A DNA stretch of 64,000 nt, taken from positions 1-64,000 of the forward strand of contig NZ_JANHKP010000011.1 in NCBI RefSeq assembly GCF_024497955.1, given 5' to 3'. Under the pieces are notes generated by a model that saw nothing but the letters and a program-made list of their open reading frames with translations, did not search any database and was not told the origin of the DNA. Origin of the DNA: Streptomyces sp. C10-9-1 (GTDB lineage: Bacteria; Actinomycetota; Actinomycetes; Streptomycetales; Streptomycetaceae). Positions 53,709 to 63,154 of the stretch are shown here, in pieces; positions within the stretch are counted from its first letter, which is position 1, and each line of letters starts with the position of its first letter. A program made the position numbers and the translations under genes.

Positions 53709-54778
53709 GCGCGGGGGACTGGGCGGACCGGGCGCTGGCCGGGGTGACGGAGCGGGTACGCACCACACAGGCCCAGGTCGGCGACCGCTTCCCGCTGTAC
53801 GCGGGCCCCGGGGACGGCGTCTGGCGGACGACCGGACGCGGTTCCTGGACGGGAGGCTTCTGGGCGGGCCTGCTGTGGCTGCGGGCCCGCCGCACCGGAG
53901 CCCCGGCGGACCGGAAGGCGGCGGCCGACCGCACGGCCCGCCTCGCCTCCTGGGCCGAGGCGGACACCGCCGCACGCGGCCTGATCCTCTGGTACCCGAC
54001 GGCCCTCGCCGAGGACGACGCGGCGGCGGCCGCGCTCCGGGAGCGCGCGGCACGGGCCGCCCTGCGGGACCGCCACCGCGGACTCGGCATCGTCCCCTGG
54101 GGGACCGCCTTCGGCGGCCCCCGGCTGCTCGCCCGCGCGGACGGCGTCCCCGGCATGGTCCCGCTGCTCGCCACCGCCGACCCGGCCGCCGCCGCGGGCC
54201 ACCTCCACCGCCATCTCGACCTCTGCCTCGCCGGAGGCGGGGAGCCCCGGCCCGCGTGGCGCTTCGACGAGGCCGGGACGCGATGGCATCCCTGCGAGAA
54301 CCCGCGGCCCGGCTGGAGCCGCGGCCGGGCCTGGCTGCTGCTGGCCGTCGCCGACGCCCTGCTCCGCCCCGAGGTCGCCGCCCACGACCCCGGCCGCCTC
54401 ACGGCGGCGGCCCGCCGGCTGCTCGCGCTGGACGGCGTGCTCGCCGGGCCGCTGGTCCCGCCGGACGACGCGGGCGCCCCCCACGGCCCGCTGGACACCT
54501 CCGCCGCCGCCATCACCGCGGTGGCCCTCCTCAAGCTCGCCCGGCTGCCCGAGGACTGGTCGCGCGCCTGTGCCTACCGGGGGGTGGCGATCCTGAGCAG
54601 GCTGGCCGAGGGGCACCTGACGCAGGGCGGGGACGGCCGCCCCGCGGGCATGCTGCTGGACGGCTGCTACGACGCGGCCGAGGGCCTGGCCGAGCGCCAC
54701 GAGCTGATCTGGGGCGACTTCTTCCTCGCCCTCGGCCTGGCCTCGCTGAACGGCCTGGTGGACCTGACACGGGTGTAG
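53705..54778 (+). CDS. GH88/GH105-like hydrolase (unsaturated glucuronyl hydrolase-like)
   Basis: 357 aa, an (alpha/alpha)6-barrel family. GRGSWTGGFWAGLLWLRAR near the N-terminus, PHGPLDTSAAAITAVALLKL in the middle and WGDFFLALGLASL at the C-terminus correspond to conserved GH88 segments (the last usually WGDYFF..AL). Such enzymes hydrate unsaturated uronic-acid sugars. No signal peptide. Coupled to the MFS gene by a 4-nt overlap. The family assignment is by motif resemblance only. Confidence 0.65.
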   Translation: MSAGDWADRALAGVTERVRTTQAQVGDRFPLYAGPGDGVWRTTGRGSWTGGFWAGLLWLRARRTGAPADRKAAADRTARLASWAEADTAARGLILWYPTALAEDDAAAAALRERAARAALRDRHRGLGIVPWGTAFGGPRLLARADGVPGMVPLLATADPAAAAGHLHRHLDLCLAGGGEPRPAWRFDEAGTRWHPCENPRPGWSRGRAWLLLAVADALLRPEVAAHDPGRLTAAARRLLALDGVLAGPLVPPDDAGAPHGPLDTSAAAITAVALLKLARLPEDWSRACAYRGVAILSRLAEGHLTQGGDGRPAGMLLDGCYDAAEGLAERHELIWGDFFLALGLASLNGLVDLTRV

Positions 54779-55353
54779 CGCGCCCGGCGGCGCGGCGATC
54801 CGCCTCACGCCCCGGGCGCCCGCCTCCCGCCCGGTACCGCCCCCGGCCCGTGGGCCGGACCGCCGGGCGGAGCCGGCCTCGGCGGCGCCCCGGGAGGGAC
54901 CGGTCCGCGGCGTCAACGGTCCGGCGGGGGAACGGGGGCGGCTTGCCCGGGGCGGGCTCCCACCGCCCCCGCCGCTTCCGCACCAGCCCTGGTGCGCGCC
55001 CGCGCAGACCCGGCCGCCCCGCCCCTCCCGTGCGCGGACCCGCCCCCACGACCGTGCGCGGACCCGTCCGCTCCGTCCCGTCCCCCGGCACCGGGCGGGC
55101 ACGCCCGGGAGCCGAACCCGGCGCCCGGCGTCCGCGGCCTGCCCGAGGCGCCGTCCGCCCCGCCCCGGAAGGCCCCGGGAAGGCCCCGCCCGGGAAGGCC
55201 GGGCGGCCCCGGGAGCTCCCCTCCGCGGGAACTCCCGCGAGCGCGGGCCCGACTGACTGTCCGTGGAGCCGCTCGGGGCGTGCACGCGCCCCGGCTCCCA
55301 CCTTCCGTACGACCTGGGCGCCGGCCACCGCCGCGCGCCGGGAGAGGAGAGGC
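54779..55353. other. 575-bp intergenic region, no gene seen
   Basis: Contains a weak hairpin right after the GH88 gene (54780-54787 with 54812-54819) and short direct repeats such as CGTGCGCGGACCCG and CCCGGGAAGGCC, each twice. No coding frame with a supported start. Presumably carries the promoter of the CoA-transferase gene. Confidence 0.4.
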
Positions 55354-57165
55354 ATGGCGTCACCAGCAACCACGGCGGCCCTGCGGCCGCTCGACGCGAT
55401 GGACACCACCGTCTCGGGGCCCGCGGAGATCGCCGGCGTCGTCGCCGCGCACCTGCACCTGCTCGGTGCCCGTCCGGCCCGCACCGCGGAGGCGGACGCC
55501 ACCCCACCGCAGGCCCGCACCGGCCGGTTCACCCTGGGCGGAGGGGACTTCGCCCCCGTGCACGCGACCGCCGCCTGGGGAGCCCCCGGCACCGGGGTCG
55601 CCGACGAGGCCACCGCACAGGCCGCCACCGGCGTCATGGCCGTCCACGGGCGCCGCGACGGAGCCCCGGCCGGACTGGCCGCCGACTACACGGCCACCGC
55701 CACCGCCGTGCTCACCGTCCAGGGACTGCTCGCCGCCCTCCTCGGGCAGGCACGCGGGACCGGGCCGCACCGCCCGCACACGGGTGCCGACCGGGCCGGA
55801 CTGCTCGCCGTCTCCCAGTACTTCGCCGCCGCCGGTGCGGACGAGGGCGAAGCGGCCGACATCGCCCCCGGCGGACCGCCGTTCACCTCCGCCGACGGGG
55901 TCCTGTTCGAACTGGAGACCCTCGACCCGGGCGCCTGGGCCGCCTTCTGGCGGGCACTGGACGCCCCCGCCGCAGCGGTCCGGGCCGGCTGGCGGCCCTT
56001 CCAGTTCCGCTACGCCACCGCCTGCGCACCCCTCCCGGCCGGACTCCACGAGGCCACCCGCAGGCGGACGCTGGCGGTGATCCGCCGGGCGGCGGAGACC
56101 TCCGGCGCCGAGGTGTGCGTCCTGCGCACGCTGGCCGAGCGGCACGCCGAGGCGGACGGCGCGCCTCCCTGGTCCTTCCGCCCGGTCGACGGCTTCGCCG
56201 CCGACCGGACGGCCGGGCACCCCCTCCCGCCCGTCCCGCCCACCGCCGACGGGCCCCTGTCGGGCCTGACCGTGCTGGAGGCCGGACGCCGCATCCAGGC
56301 CCCCCTCGCCGCCCACCTCCTGGGCCTGCTGGGCGCCGAGGTCGTCCGCATCGAACCGCCCGGCGGGGACCCCCTGCGGGGGATGCCCCCCACCTGCTCC
56401 GGCGTCTCGGCCCGCTGGCTCGCCCTCAACCGGGGCAAGCAGGCGGTGGAGATCGACATCAAGTCCGCGGCCGACCGCGGCCGGCTTCGGGACCTGGCCG
56501 CGACGGCGGACGTCTTCCTGCACAACTGGGCCCCCGGCAAGGCCGCCGAACTCGGCCTCGACGCCGAGGACCTGGCCCGCGCCAACCCCGCCCTCGTCTA
56601 CGCCTACACCGGCGGCTGGGCCGGCCGCATCGAGGGCGCCCCGATGGGCACCGACTTCATGGTCCAGGCCCGCACCGGCGTCGGGGAGGCCGTCCGCCCC
56701 GACGGAGAACCGCCCGCCCCCTCGCTGATGACCCTGCTCGACGTGCTCGGCGGCCTCCACGGCACGGAGGCCGTGCTGGCCGGACTGCTGCTCAGGACGC
56801 GCACCGGGCGCGGCGTCCGCGTCGACTCCTCCCTCCTGGGGGCGGCCGACACCCTCACCGCCGCCGCCCTGGCCCGGGTCGGACGCGGAGAGAACCCGCG
56901 CCGGGCGGCGGGCTTCCGCCGCCCGCTGCGCACCGCGGACGGCTGGATCGCCCCCGCGGACGCCGACGCCCCCGCCGCCGCGGCTCTCGACGTCTCCGCG
57001 CTGCCCACCCCCGAGGCGCTCGCCCTGCTGGCCGGCCGGGGGCTGGCCGCCACGGCGGTCACCACCGACCTCACCGGCCTCCACCACGACCCGCGCTTCG
57101 CGGGATCGATCCACCGCGACGCGCACGGCGCCCCCGCCGTCCCCGATCCCTGGAGCTTCGCATGA
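55354..57165 (+). CDS. CaiB/BaiF-type CoA-transferase with two homologous halves
   Basis: 603 aa, about 1.5 times the usual length. Residues ~290-603 are a standard family III CoA-transferase: LSGLTVLEAGRRIQAPLAAH, LLGAEVVRIEPPGGDPLRG, RGKQAVEIDIKS, and GTDFMVQARTGVGEAV carrying the catalytic aspartate. Residues ~15-285 look like a decayed or divergent copy of the same fold (AVHGRRDGAPAGLAADYTAT). It moves CoA between carboxylic acids. ATG at 55354 with GGAGAGGAGA upstream. Coupled to the ligase gene by a 4-nt overlap. Confidence 0.83.
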   Translation: MASPATTAALRPLDAMDTTVSGPAEIAGVVAAHLHLLGARPARTAEADATPPQARTGRFTLGGGDFAPVHATAAWGAPGTGVADEATAQAATGVMAVHGRRDGAPAGLAADYTATATAVLTVQGLLAALLGQARGTGPHRPHTGADRAGLLAVSQYFAAAGADEGEAADIAPGGPPFTSADGVLFELETLDPGAWAAFWRALDAPAAAVRAGWRPFQFRYATACAPLPAGLHEATRRRTLAVIRRAAETSGAEVCVLRTLAERHAEADGAPPWSFRPVDGFAADRTAGHPLPPVPPTADGPLSGLTVLEAGRRIQAPLAAHLLGLLGAEVVRIEPPGGDPLRGMPPTCSGVSARWLALNRGKQAVEIDIKSAADRGRLRDLAATADVFLHNWAPGKAAELGLDAEDLARANPALVYAYTGGWAGRIEGAPMGTDFMVQARTGVGEAVRPDGEPPAPSLMTLLDVLGGLHGTEAVLAGLLLRTRTGRGVRVDSSLLGAADTLTAAALARVGRGENPRRAAGFRRPLRTADGWIAPADADAPAAAALDVSALPTPEALALLAGRGLAATAVTTDLTGLHHDPRFAGSIHRDAHGAPAVPDPWSFA

Positions 57166-58853
57166 CCGACGGCCCCGCCCTGAAGGACCTGCTGCCCGCC
57201 GGACTCCGCCGCTCCTGGGCGGCCGACGGCAGCTGTCCCGACCTCGACCTCTACAGCCTCTTCAGAGCCCGCCGCTTCGCCGAGCCGCACGCCCCCGCCG
57301 TCCTCGACGCCAAGGGCACGCTCTGCTACACGGCCCTGGACCGCAGGGTCCGGTGTCTGGCCGCCGGCCTGCGGGACCTCGGCATACGCCCCGGCGACGT
57401 CGTCGGCGTCCAGCTCCCCAACCACCGCAACGCCGTCATCGCCGACCTGGCCCTGGCCGCCCTGGGGGCCGTCGCCCTCCCCTTCCCGGTGGGGCGCGGT
57501 GTCCTGGAGGCCGAGTGCCTGCTGCGGCGGGCCCGGGCCGTCGCCGTGATCGCCTCGGCGCGGCACCGGGACTTCCACCACGCGGCCGACCTCCTCGCCC
57601 TCTCGCGGTCCCTGCCGGGCCTGCGGCACGTCGTCGCGGTCGGGCCCGGGGCCGCGCCCGAGGGCACGGCGGCCTGGTCCGCGCTGATGCGCGGCGACGC
57701 CCGGGACTTCGTCCCGGCCCGCCCCGACCCGGACGGCGCGGCCCGCATCCTCGTCTCCTCCGGCTCCGAGGCCGAGCCCAAGATGATCGCCTACTCGCAC
57801 AACGCGCTCGCCGGCGGGCGCGGCAACTTCCTCGCCTCCCTCATACCCGACCGGACGCCGCCCCGCTGCCTCTTCCTGGTGCCGCTCGCCTCCGCCTTCG
57901 GCTCCAACGGCACCGCCGTCACCCTCGCCCGCCACGGCGGCACCCTGGTCCTGCTCGACGGCTTCACCCCCGGGGCGGCCCTCGCCGCGCTGCGGGAGCA
58001 CCGGCCGACGCACGTCCTCGGCGTGCCCACCATGGTCCGCATGATGCTCGAGCACCTGGACGCCACGGGGGAGCAGGTCCCCGCGCCCACCGCCCTGGTC
58101 CTCGGCGGGGCGCCGCTCGACGAGACCACCGCCGCGGCGGCCTCGGCCGCCTTCGGCTGCCCCGTCGTCAACCTCTACGGCTCCGCCGACGGGGTCAACT
58201 GCCACACGGGCCTCGCCCACGCGGTCCCGCCGACCGACGGCACGGGAGTGGTGGCCGGCCGCCCCGACCCGCGCGTCACCGAGATCCGCATCGCAGACCC
58301 GGACACCCACCGGGCCCTCGCCGACGGCACCGTCGGCGAGATCATCTCCCGCGGCCCGATGTCCCCGCTGTGCTACGTCGGCGCCCCCGAGCTCGACGCC
58401 CGCTACCGCACCCCCGACGGCTGGGTCCGCACCGGGGACCTGGGCTACCTCGACACGGACGGGGTCCTGCACGTCGTCGGGCGGCTGAAGGACATCGTCA
58501 TCCGCGGCGGCGCCAACATCAGCCCGGCCGAGGTGGAGCGCGGACTCGCCTCCCATCCGCAGGTCAGGGACGTCGTCTGCGTCGGCGTCCCCGACCCCCT
58601 GATGGGCGAGCGGCTCGCGGCCTGCGTGGTACCCCGGGGGGACCGCGCCCCCACCCTGGACGCGCTCGGCGACCACCTGGAGGCCGGCGGCATGGAGCGG
58701 CGCAAGCACCCCGAACGGCTCCTGGTCGTCGCGCGGATGCCGCTGACACCGGCCGGGAAGCCCGACCGGGCGGCGCTGCGGGAGCGCCTGACCGCGGACC
58801 CGGCCGCACAGGAAACCCCGGGGGACCGGCCTCCGCTGGCCCAGGCGGGCTGA
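57162..58853 (+). CDS. Acyl-CoA synthetase / AMP-dependent ligase
   Basis: 563 aa. Adenylate-forming enzyme: LVSSGSEAEPKMIAYSHNAL (a variant of the P-loop), NLYGSADGVN, RTGDLGYLDTDGVLHVVGRL with KDIVIRGGANISPAEVE, and the catalytic lysine in LTPAGKPDRAAL. It activates a carboxylic acid to the acyl-AMP and then to acyl-CoA. The P-loop lacks the usual TSGTTG string. ATG overlaps the CoA-transferase stop, so both probably act on one acid. A very strong terminator follows. Confidence 0.86.
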   Translation: MTDGPALKDLLPAGLRRSWAADGSCPDLDLYSLFRARRFAEPHAPAVLDAKGTLCYTALDRRVRCLAAGLRDLGIRPGDVVGVQLPNHRNAVIADLALAALGAVALPFPVGRGVLEAECLLRRARAVAVIASARHRDFHHAADLLALSRSLPGLRHVVAVGPGAAPEGTAAWSALMRGDARDFVPARPDPDGAARILVSSGSEAEPKMIAYSHNALAGGRGNFLASLIPDRTPPRCLFLVPLASAFGSNGTAVTLARHGGTLVLLDGFTPGAALAALREHRPTHVLGVPTMVRMMLEHLDATGEQVPAPTALVLGGAPLDETTAAAASAAFGCPVVNLYGSADGVNCHTGLAHAVPPTDGTGVVAGRPDPRVTEIRIADPDTHRALADGTVGEIISRGPMSPLCYVGAPELDARYRTPDGWVRTGDLGYLDTDGVLHVVGRLKDIVIRGGANISPAEVERGLASHPQVRDVVCVGVPDPLMGERLAACVVPRGDRAPTLDALGDHLEAGGMERRKHPERLLVVARMPLTPAGKPDRAALRERLTADPAAQETPGDRPPLAQAG

Positions 58854-58880
58854 CGGACACCACCCCCGACCCTCGGACCC

Positions 58881-58914
58881 GGCCCGGCCCGGCACGTACG
58901 TGCCGGGCCGGGCC
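58881..58914 (+). terminator. 34-bp perfect palindrome, terminator of the ligase operon
   Basis: Perfect 34-bp palindrome (58881-58914), giving a 15-bp stem with GUAC loop, 28 bp after the ligase stop. Confidence 0.9.
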
Positions 58915-59620
58915 CCTGCCTCATGCGCCCCGAAACCGGCGCAGCAGCCCGGCGGACACGTCCCCGGCGAGGACGCGGCCGGGGCGCCCCCCCCGCACGG
59001 CCCGGCCGAGGGAGGCCACGGCCGGCACGCCCGCGCCCGGGAAGGGCTCCGGAGCCCCGCGCCCCGGGCGGGGGACCGCCCGCGCCGTGCTGCGCGGACG
59101 GGGCGCCGCGGCCGCCGGTCAGGGGGTGGAAGGCGGGGTGGAGCACGCTCTGGACGGCGCCGGGGAACAGCGCCGTCGCGGCGAAGCGGTGGCGGCGGAG
59201 CCCCCCGAGCCCCGTGCACACCGGTGCCGGCACGGCGAGGACGCCCGCCGGGCCGGCGGCGCCGGGCAGCCGACCGCCCGCGGCCGTACGGCCGACCGCT
59301 CCCGGCGGCAGGCACGCCGAGGAGCCCGGCGGACCCACCCGGGTCCGCCCCGTTCCCGGGTCCGTGCACGGCCGTAAACCGGCTCCGCCGCCCGGGGACG
59401 CCGCCCCGGGCTCCCGGGGGCGCCGGGGCGCCTCCCGGATCACGCACCGTCAGCCTGCCTGCCGCGCACGGCGTCCGGCGGGGGAGCGCGGCCCGGGGAG
59501 CGCGGCGCTACCGGCGGCCGGTGACACGGCTCACCGGGCGCGGGAACGGGCGGAGGCCGCGTACGGGACGCCGACCCGGAACGCCGCGCACGCGGCCGCC
59601 GCGTCCGCCCGGCGGGAGGG
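58915..59620. other. 706-bp intergenic region, no convincing gene
   Basis: Open frames on both strands are Pro/Arg/Gly-rich with no family features. A 7-bp hairpin (59518-59524 with 59531-59537) may terminate the zinc-type ABC operon, which ends at 59621. The remainder shows no structure. Confidence 0.45.
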
Positions 59621-60463
59621 TCAGGACCCGCCCATGGCCTTCCTGATCCCGGCCGCCGCGTCGCGGTAGACCGCCAGCAGGTCGAGGTCCTCACCGGGGT
59701 AGTTGACGATCTCCACCTGCTCGGCACCGGAGTCGGGCAGCACGGTGCCGGTGGACATGTGGGCGTTGTCCAGGACCAGCGCGGGCTTCTTCGCCGACAG
59801 CTCCGCCAGCTGCGCCGGGGTCACCGGCTCCGGACCGTAGGTCCCGGCCGGGGCCACCCCGGCCAGCTTCGCCGCCCACACGGTGAAGAGCTGGCTGACC
59901 ACCACCGGGCTCCCGCCGTCGGGCCACGCCGCCCGGACGTCCTTGTTGAGGGTCTCGTACTCGGTGTCGAACCTCGTCTTCCACCGCGTCGCCGCCTCCG
60001 CCGTGCCGAACAGCGCGGCCAGCTTGTCCACCTCGGCCTTGACCTTGTCCGGGTCGTTGTCGAGGTTCACCTCCACCAGCTTCGCCGAGGAGCCCGCCGC
60101 CTCCTTGATCTTCTCCGCGTACGGCTCGAACGGGGCGTAGAGCACGAAGTCGGCCTGGGCGACGGCGGTCAGGTCGGAGGGCTTGGGGTCGTAGTCGGGG
60201 GCGTGGTGCACCGACTGGGGGACGATGACCGTCACGTCCTCGGCACCCGCGGCCTTGGCGAACGCCCCCTCCCAGGTGGTCGTGACGACGACCGCGGGCT
60301 TCTCCCCGCCCTCGGACGCGGCCTCGGAGCCGGTTGCCCCCGCCGCGGGCGCCGAGGCGCCGGAGGGGGAGGTGGTGTCGCCGCCGCCGCAGCCGGTGAC
60401 GAGGGCCAGGCCGACCGCGCTCAGTGCGAGGAGGGAAGGGATGCGGACGCCGGTGCGCGCCAT
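59621..60463 (-). CDS. Metal ABC transporter substrate-binding lipoprotein (ZnuA/AztC-like)
   Basis: 280 aa. Lipobox signal peptide LSAVGLALVTGCGGG, then a cluster A-I metal-binding protein: VVVTTTWEGAFAKAAGAEDV, SVHHAPDYDPKPSDLTAVAQ (metal histidines), FVLYAPFEPYAEKIKEAAG and NAHMSTG. It binds Zn2+ or Mn2+ outside the membrane. It overlaps the permease gene by 43 nt, which is unusually long. ATG at 60463. No Zur box was identified. Confidence 0.85.
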   Translation of the reverse strand: MARTGVRIPSLLALSAVGLALVTGCGGGDTTSPSGASAPAAGATGSEAASEGGEKPAVVVTTTWEGAFAKAAGAEDVTVIVPQSVHHAPDYDPKPSDLTAVAQADFVLYAPFEPYAEKIKEAAGSSAKLVEVNLDNDPDKVKAEVDKLAALFGTAEAATRWKTRFDTEYETLNKDVRAAWPDGGSPVVVSQLFTVWAAKLAGVAPAGTYGPEPVTPAQLAELSAKKPALVLDNAHMSTGTVLPDSGAEQVEIVNYPGEDLDLLAVYRDAAAGIRKAMGGS

Positions 60464-61290
60464 GGGCTGGTTCTCCGTTCGGATACGAGATGCACGGCGA
60501 GGACGACCGCCCCCGCCATCAGGACCAGGACCGGGCCCGGGGGCCAGTCCAGCCACAGGGCCAGCAGGAACCCGCTCAGGTTCACCGCGACCCCGATACC
60601 GATCGCCCAGAGGGTGATCGACTTCAGTGAGCTGCCCAGGCGCCGTGCCGCCAGGGCGGGCAGCAGCGTGAGGGCGTCGACCAGCAGCGCCCCGGTCAGC
60701 TTGATCGCTCCCGCCACGGCCACCGCGACCAGCACCAGCAGGGCCGCCGTCAGCGCCCTCACCGGCACCCCGGAGCACTGGGCCAGCTCCCGGTCGTACA
60801 GCAGCAGTCCGATGTCGCGGCGCCGCCACCAGAACAGCGCCGGGACGACGGCGGCGAGGGCTCCGAGCACCACGAGGTCGGGGGAGCCCACCGACAGGAT
60901 CGACCCCCACAGCAGGGCGAAGGCGCCGGAGGCGTTGACCCCGGAGACGGCCAGGAGCAGCAGCGCCGCGGCGATGGCCAGGCTCATCAGCAGCCCCATG
61001 GCGCCGGACAGGCCGTCCGGGGTGCGGGCCAGCGGCGCCACGCCCGCCCCGGCCAGGGCGCAGGCCACCAGCGCGCACAGCATGGGGTCGAGCCCGGTCA
61101 GCAGCCCGACGGCGATGCCCAGCAGGGCGACGTGCATCATCGCGAACCGGACCGGCATGATGTCCAGCCCCACGATGACCACCCCGATGACCGGCAGGCC
61201 GACCGCCGCCAGCAGCAGGGCGAGCCCGGCCCGCTGCACCGGCACCAGCTGGAGCAGCGCTCCGACATCGGCCGTCGCGAGGGCGTTCAC
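60421..61290 (-). CDS. Metal ABC transporter permease (ZnuB-type, ABC-3)
   Basis: 289 aa with about eight membrane helices. ABC-3 hallmarks include IMPVRFAMMHVALLGIAVGL, ALLWGSILSVGSPDLVVLG and IKLTGALLVDALTLLPALAARRLGSS. Pairs with the ATPase and the lipoprotein encoded on either side. GTG start overlaps the ATPase stop (GTGA). Confidence 0.88.
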   Translation of the reverse strand: MNALATADVGALLQLVPVQRAGLALLLAAVGLPVIGVVIVGLDIMPVRFAMMHVALLGIAVGLLTGLDPMLCALVACALAGAGVAPLARTPDGLSGAMGLLMSLAIAAALLLLAVSGVNASGAFALLWGSILSVGSPDLVVLGALAAVVPALFWWRRRDIGLLLYDRELAQCSGVPVRALTAALLVLVAVAVAGAIKLTGALLVDALTLLPALAARRLGSSLKSITLWAIGIGVAVNLSGFLLALWLDWPPGPVLVLMAGAVVLAVHLVSERRTSPWRAPASASLPSSH

Positions 61291-61922
61291 CGGACCTCCC
61301 GCAGCCGTCCGGCGGCCATCTCCAGGACCCGGTCGCACCGTTCGGCGAGGGCCCGGTCGTGGGTGACCACGACCAGGGTCACCGGCAGGGAGGCCAGCAC
61401 GTCCGCCGCCTCCGCCTGCCCCTCGAAGTCCAGGGCGGCGGTCGGCTCGTCCGCGAGCAGCACCTCGGCCCCGGCGGCCACGCAGCCGATCGCCCGGGCC
61501 AGGTACATCCGCTGGAGCTGCCCGCCGGAGAGCGTGTGCAGGGGCCGGTCGGCGAGGGTGCCGACGCCGAGGCGGGCCGCCGCCTCGGCGGCCTCGGCCG
61601 GGGCGTGGCTGCTGTCCAGCAGCTCGGCGCCGAGCAGCGGGAACCGTCCGGCGGCCGGTTTCTGCGGAATCCAGGCGCAGCTGCGGCGCCGCCAGGCCCA
61701 CTCGGCGGCCGTGCGCGTGCCGCGGCCCCCGACGAGGATGGAGCCCCCCGCCTGGCGGTGCAGCCCGAGCACGGCGCGCAGCAGGGTGGTCTTGCCCGAC
61801 CCGTTGGTCCCCGTCAGGGCCACGCGGTCGCCGGCGGCGACCTCCAGGTCCACCCCCGAGACGGCCTCCACCCGGCCGTGCCGGCACGTGACCCCGTGCA
61901 TGCGCACGTCCAACCCGCCCAT
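61287..61922 (-). CDS. Metal ABC transporter ATP-binding protein (ZnuC-type)
   Basis: 211 aa. Walker A TGTNGSGKTTLL, signature TLSGGQLQRMYLARAI, Walker B EVLLADEPTAALD and the switch histidine in VVVTHDRALAERC are intact. First gene of the three-gene metal uptake operon (ATPase, permease, binding protein). ATG at 61922, preceded by AAGGGTGTGGG. Confidence 0.88.
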   Translation of the reverse strand: MGGLDVRMHGVTCRHGRVEAVSGVDLEVAAGDRVALTGTNGSGKTTLLRAVLGLHRQAGGSILVGGRGTRTAAEWAWRRRSCAWIPQKPAAGRFPLLGAELLDSSHAPAEAAEAAARLGVGTLADRPLHTLSGGQLQRMYLARAIGCVAAGAEVLLADEPTAALDFEGQAEAADVLASLPVTLVVVTHDRALAERCDRVLEMAAGRLREVR

Positions 61923-62125
61923 CCCACACCCTTCACCGCAGCACGACGCGGGGGCGGTTCACCCCCCGGACACCGCAGTAGTCGGGAGGAAGGGTCCCCT
62001 GGTTCCGGCGCCGGGGAACATCGCGCCCCACCGCGCGCCCCCGCCCGGCCTCGTGCGCCCGCCCGGCCTCGTGCGCCTGCCGTCCCTGCGACGGGAGGCC
62101 CGAGCCGGCCGACGCGGGCGGCTCC

Positions 62126-62572
62126 TCAGCGGGAGGTGTCGCCGACGACCACCGCGTAGCCGCCCACCCCGACCAGGTCGTCGCCGGAGAACTGCTCCTC
62201 CGCCGTCAGCAGCCGGCTCACCCGCCCCGTCTGCTCGTCGAACTCGACGTCGAGCACCGTGCCCCGGGCCTCGCCCGCCTCGGTGAGCACCGGCTTGCCG
62301 ATCGGGTCGTGGTCGGGGTGGGTCTGCTGCCCGCTCTCGATCTCCTTCTCCCTGCGGAGGCGGGAGGCGTCCCTGACGGTCACCGCGTCCGGGCCGAACG
62401 ACTCCACGTCCTTCCAGGCAAGCATGTGGCGGCCGCCCCGGCCGCGGGTCTTCAGCCGCAGCCCCGAGATGCGGGCGGGGGACGGTGCGAGGGTGCACGC
62501 CGTGACGGTCCCGAGCGTTGCCGCACTGGACAGTTCGACGACGTCCTCGCCCTGGGCCCGGGTGAACAGCAT
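62126..62572 (-). CDS. PRC-barrel domain protein
   Basis: 148 aa with two PRC-barrel-like halves: VVELSSAATLGTVTACTLAP ... MLAWKDVESFGPDAVTVRD and IGKPVLTEAGEARGTVLDVE. Soluble; function unknown. Starts 3 bp after the stop of a second PRC-barrel gene, so the pair forms an operon. Confidence 0.78.
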   Translation of the reverse strand: MLFTRAQGEDVVELSSAATLGTVTACTLAPSPARISGLRLKTRGRGGRHMLAWKDVESFGPDAVTVRDASRLRREKEIESGQQTHPDHDPIGKPVLTEAGEARGTVLDVEFDEQTGRVSRLLTAEEQFSGDDLVGVGGYAVVVGDTSR

Positions 62573-62575
62573 CGC

Positions 62576-63154
62576 TCAGTCCTCCTGCTTCTCCTGCGCG
62601 TCCTGCTCCAGGCGCCGGCGCAGCCCCTCGGCCGCGGTGCCGAAGCTCTCCAGGGTCCCGGCGCTGTGCTCGGCGGTCTCGTCGGGCACCAGCACCCGCT
62701 CACTGGAGACGGTGACGGGCCCGGCCACGGGCACCAGCACGCTGCCGTGCCCGGGGCTCTCCAACTCGTAGCCGGCGACGACGGGGGTCGCGCCCGTCTC
62801 GATGATCGCGTCCGTGATCGTCCCCAGCCGGGTGCCGCTGCGGGTCGTCATGGCGATGCCCAGCACGTTGCCGCCCCCGGGCTCCTCCACCGCGCTCTGC
62901 GCGGTGGAGTCGTCGTCCTCCAGGGCGTTCCCGGTGCGGACCATCACGGCGTCGGGGCCGAGCCGGTGGACGTTCCTCCAGAGCAGCTCCCGGTGCAGCG
63001 GGCCCGACAGCAGGCCGCGGCCGGTGAGGGTGAAGCCCCGGATCCGGCCCTTCGAGGCGTCGAAGAGGATGTCCTTGACCTGGGCCACGTCCTCGCCGCC
63101 CAGGGTGACCACCGGCTTCCTGATGATCTCGCTCGCCCGCAGGTACGTGGTCAC
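62576..63154 (-). CDS. PRC-barrel domain protein
   Basis: 192 aa. Two PRC-barrel halves: LRASEIIRKPVVTLGGEDVA ... LHRELLWRNVHRLGPDAVMV and IAMTTRSGTRLGTITDAIIE. Ends in a helical acidic/basic tail (LRRRLEQDAQEKQED). GTG at 63154 overlaps the stop of a tiny membrane-protein gene; GGAGGAGG lies 8-15 nt upstream and decides the start over a longer frame. Confidence 0.8.
   Translation of the reverse strand: MTTYLRASEIIRKPVVTLGGEDVAQVKDILFDASKGRIRGFTLTGRGLLSGPLHRELLWRNVHRLGPDAVMVRTGNALEDDDSTAQSAVEEPGGGNVLGIAMTTRSGTRLGTITDAIIETGATPVVAGYELESPGHGSVLVPVAGPVTVSSERVLVPDETAEHSAGTLESFGTAAEGLRRRLEQDAQEKQED

Noticed and set aside
55028..55210. Short GC-rich direct repeats as a possible attachment site or array
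   Set aside because: Units are short, few and irregular, with no integrase nearby; expected by chance at this GC content.
58923..59669. Frames in the gap before the metal ABC operon
   Set aside because: Both strands give Pro/Arg/Gly-rich low-complexity translations; no conserved motif.
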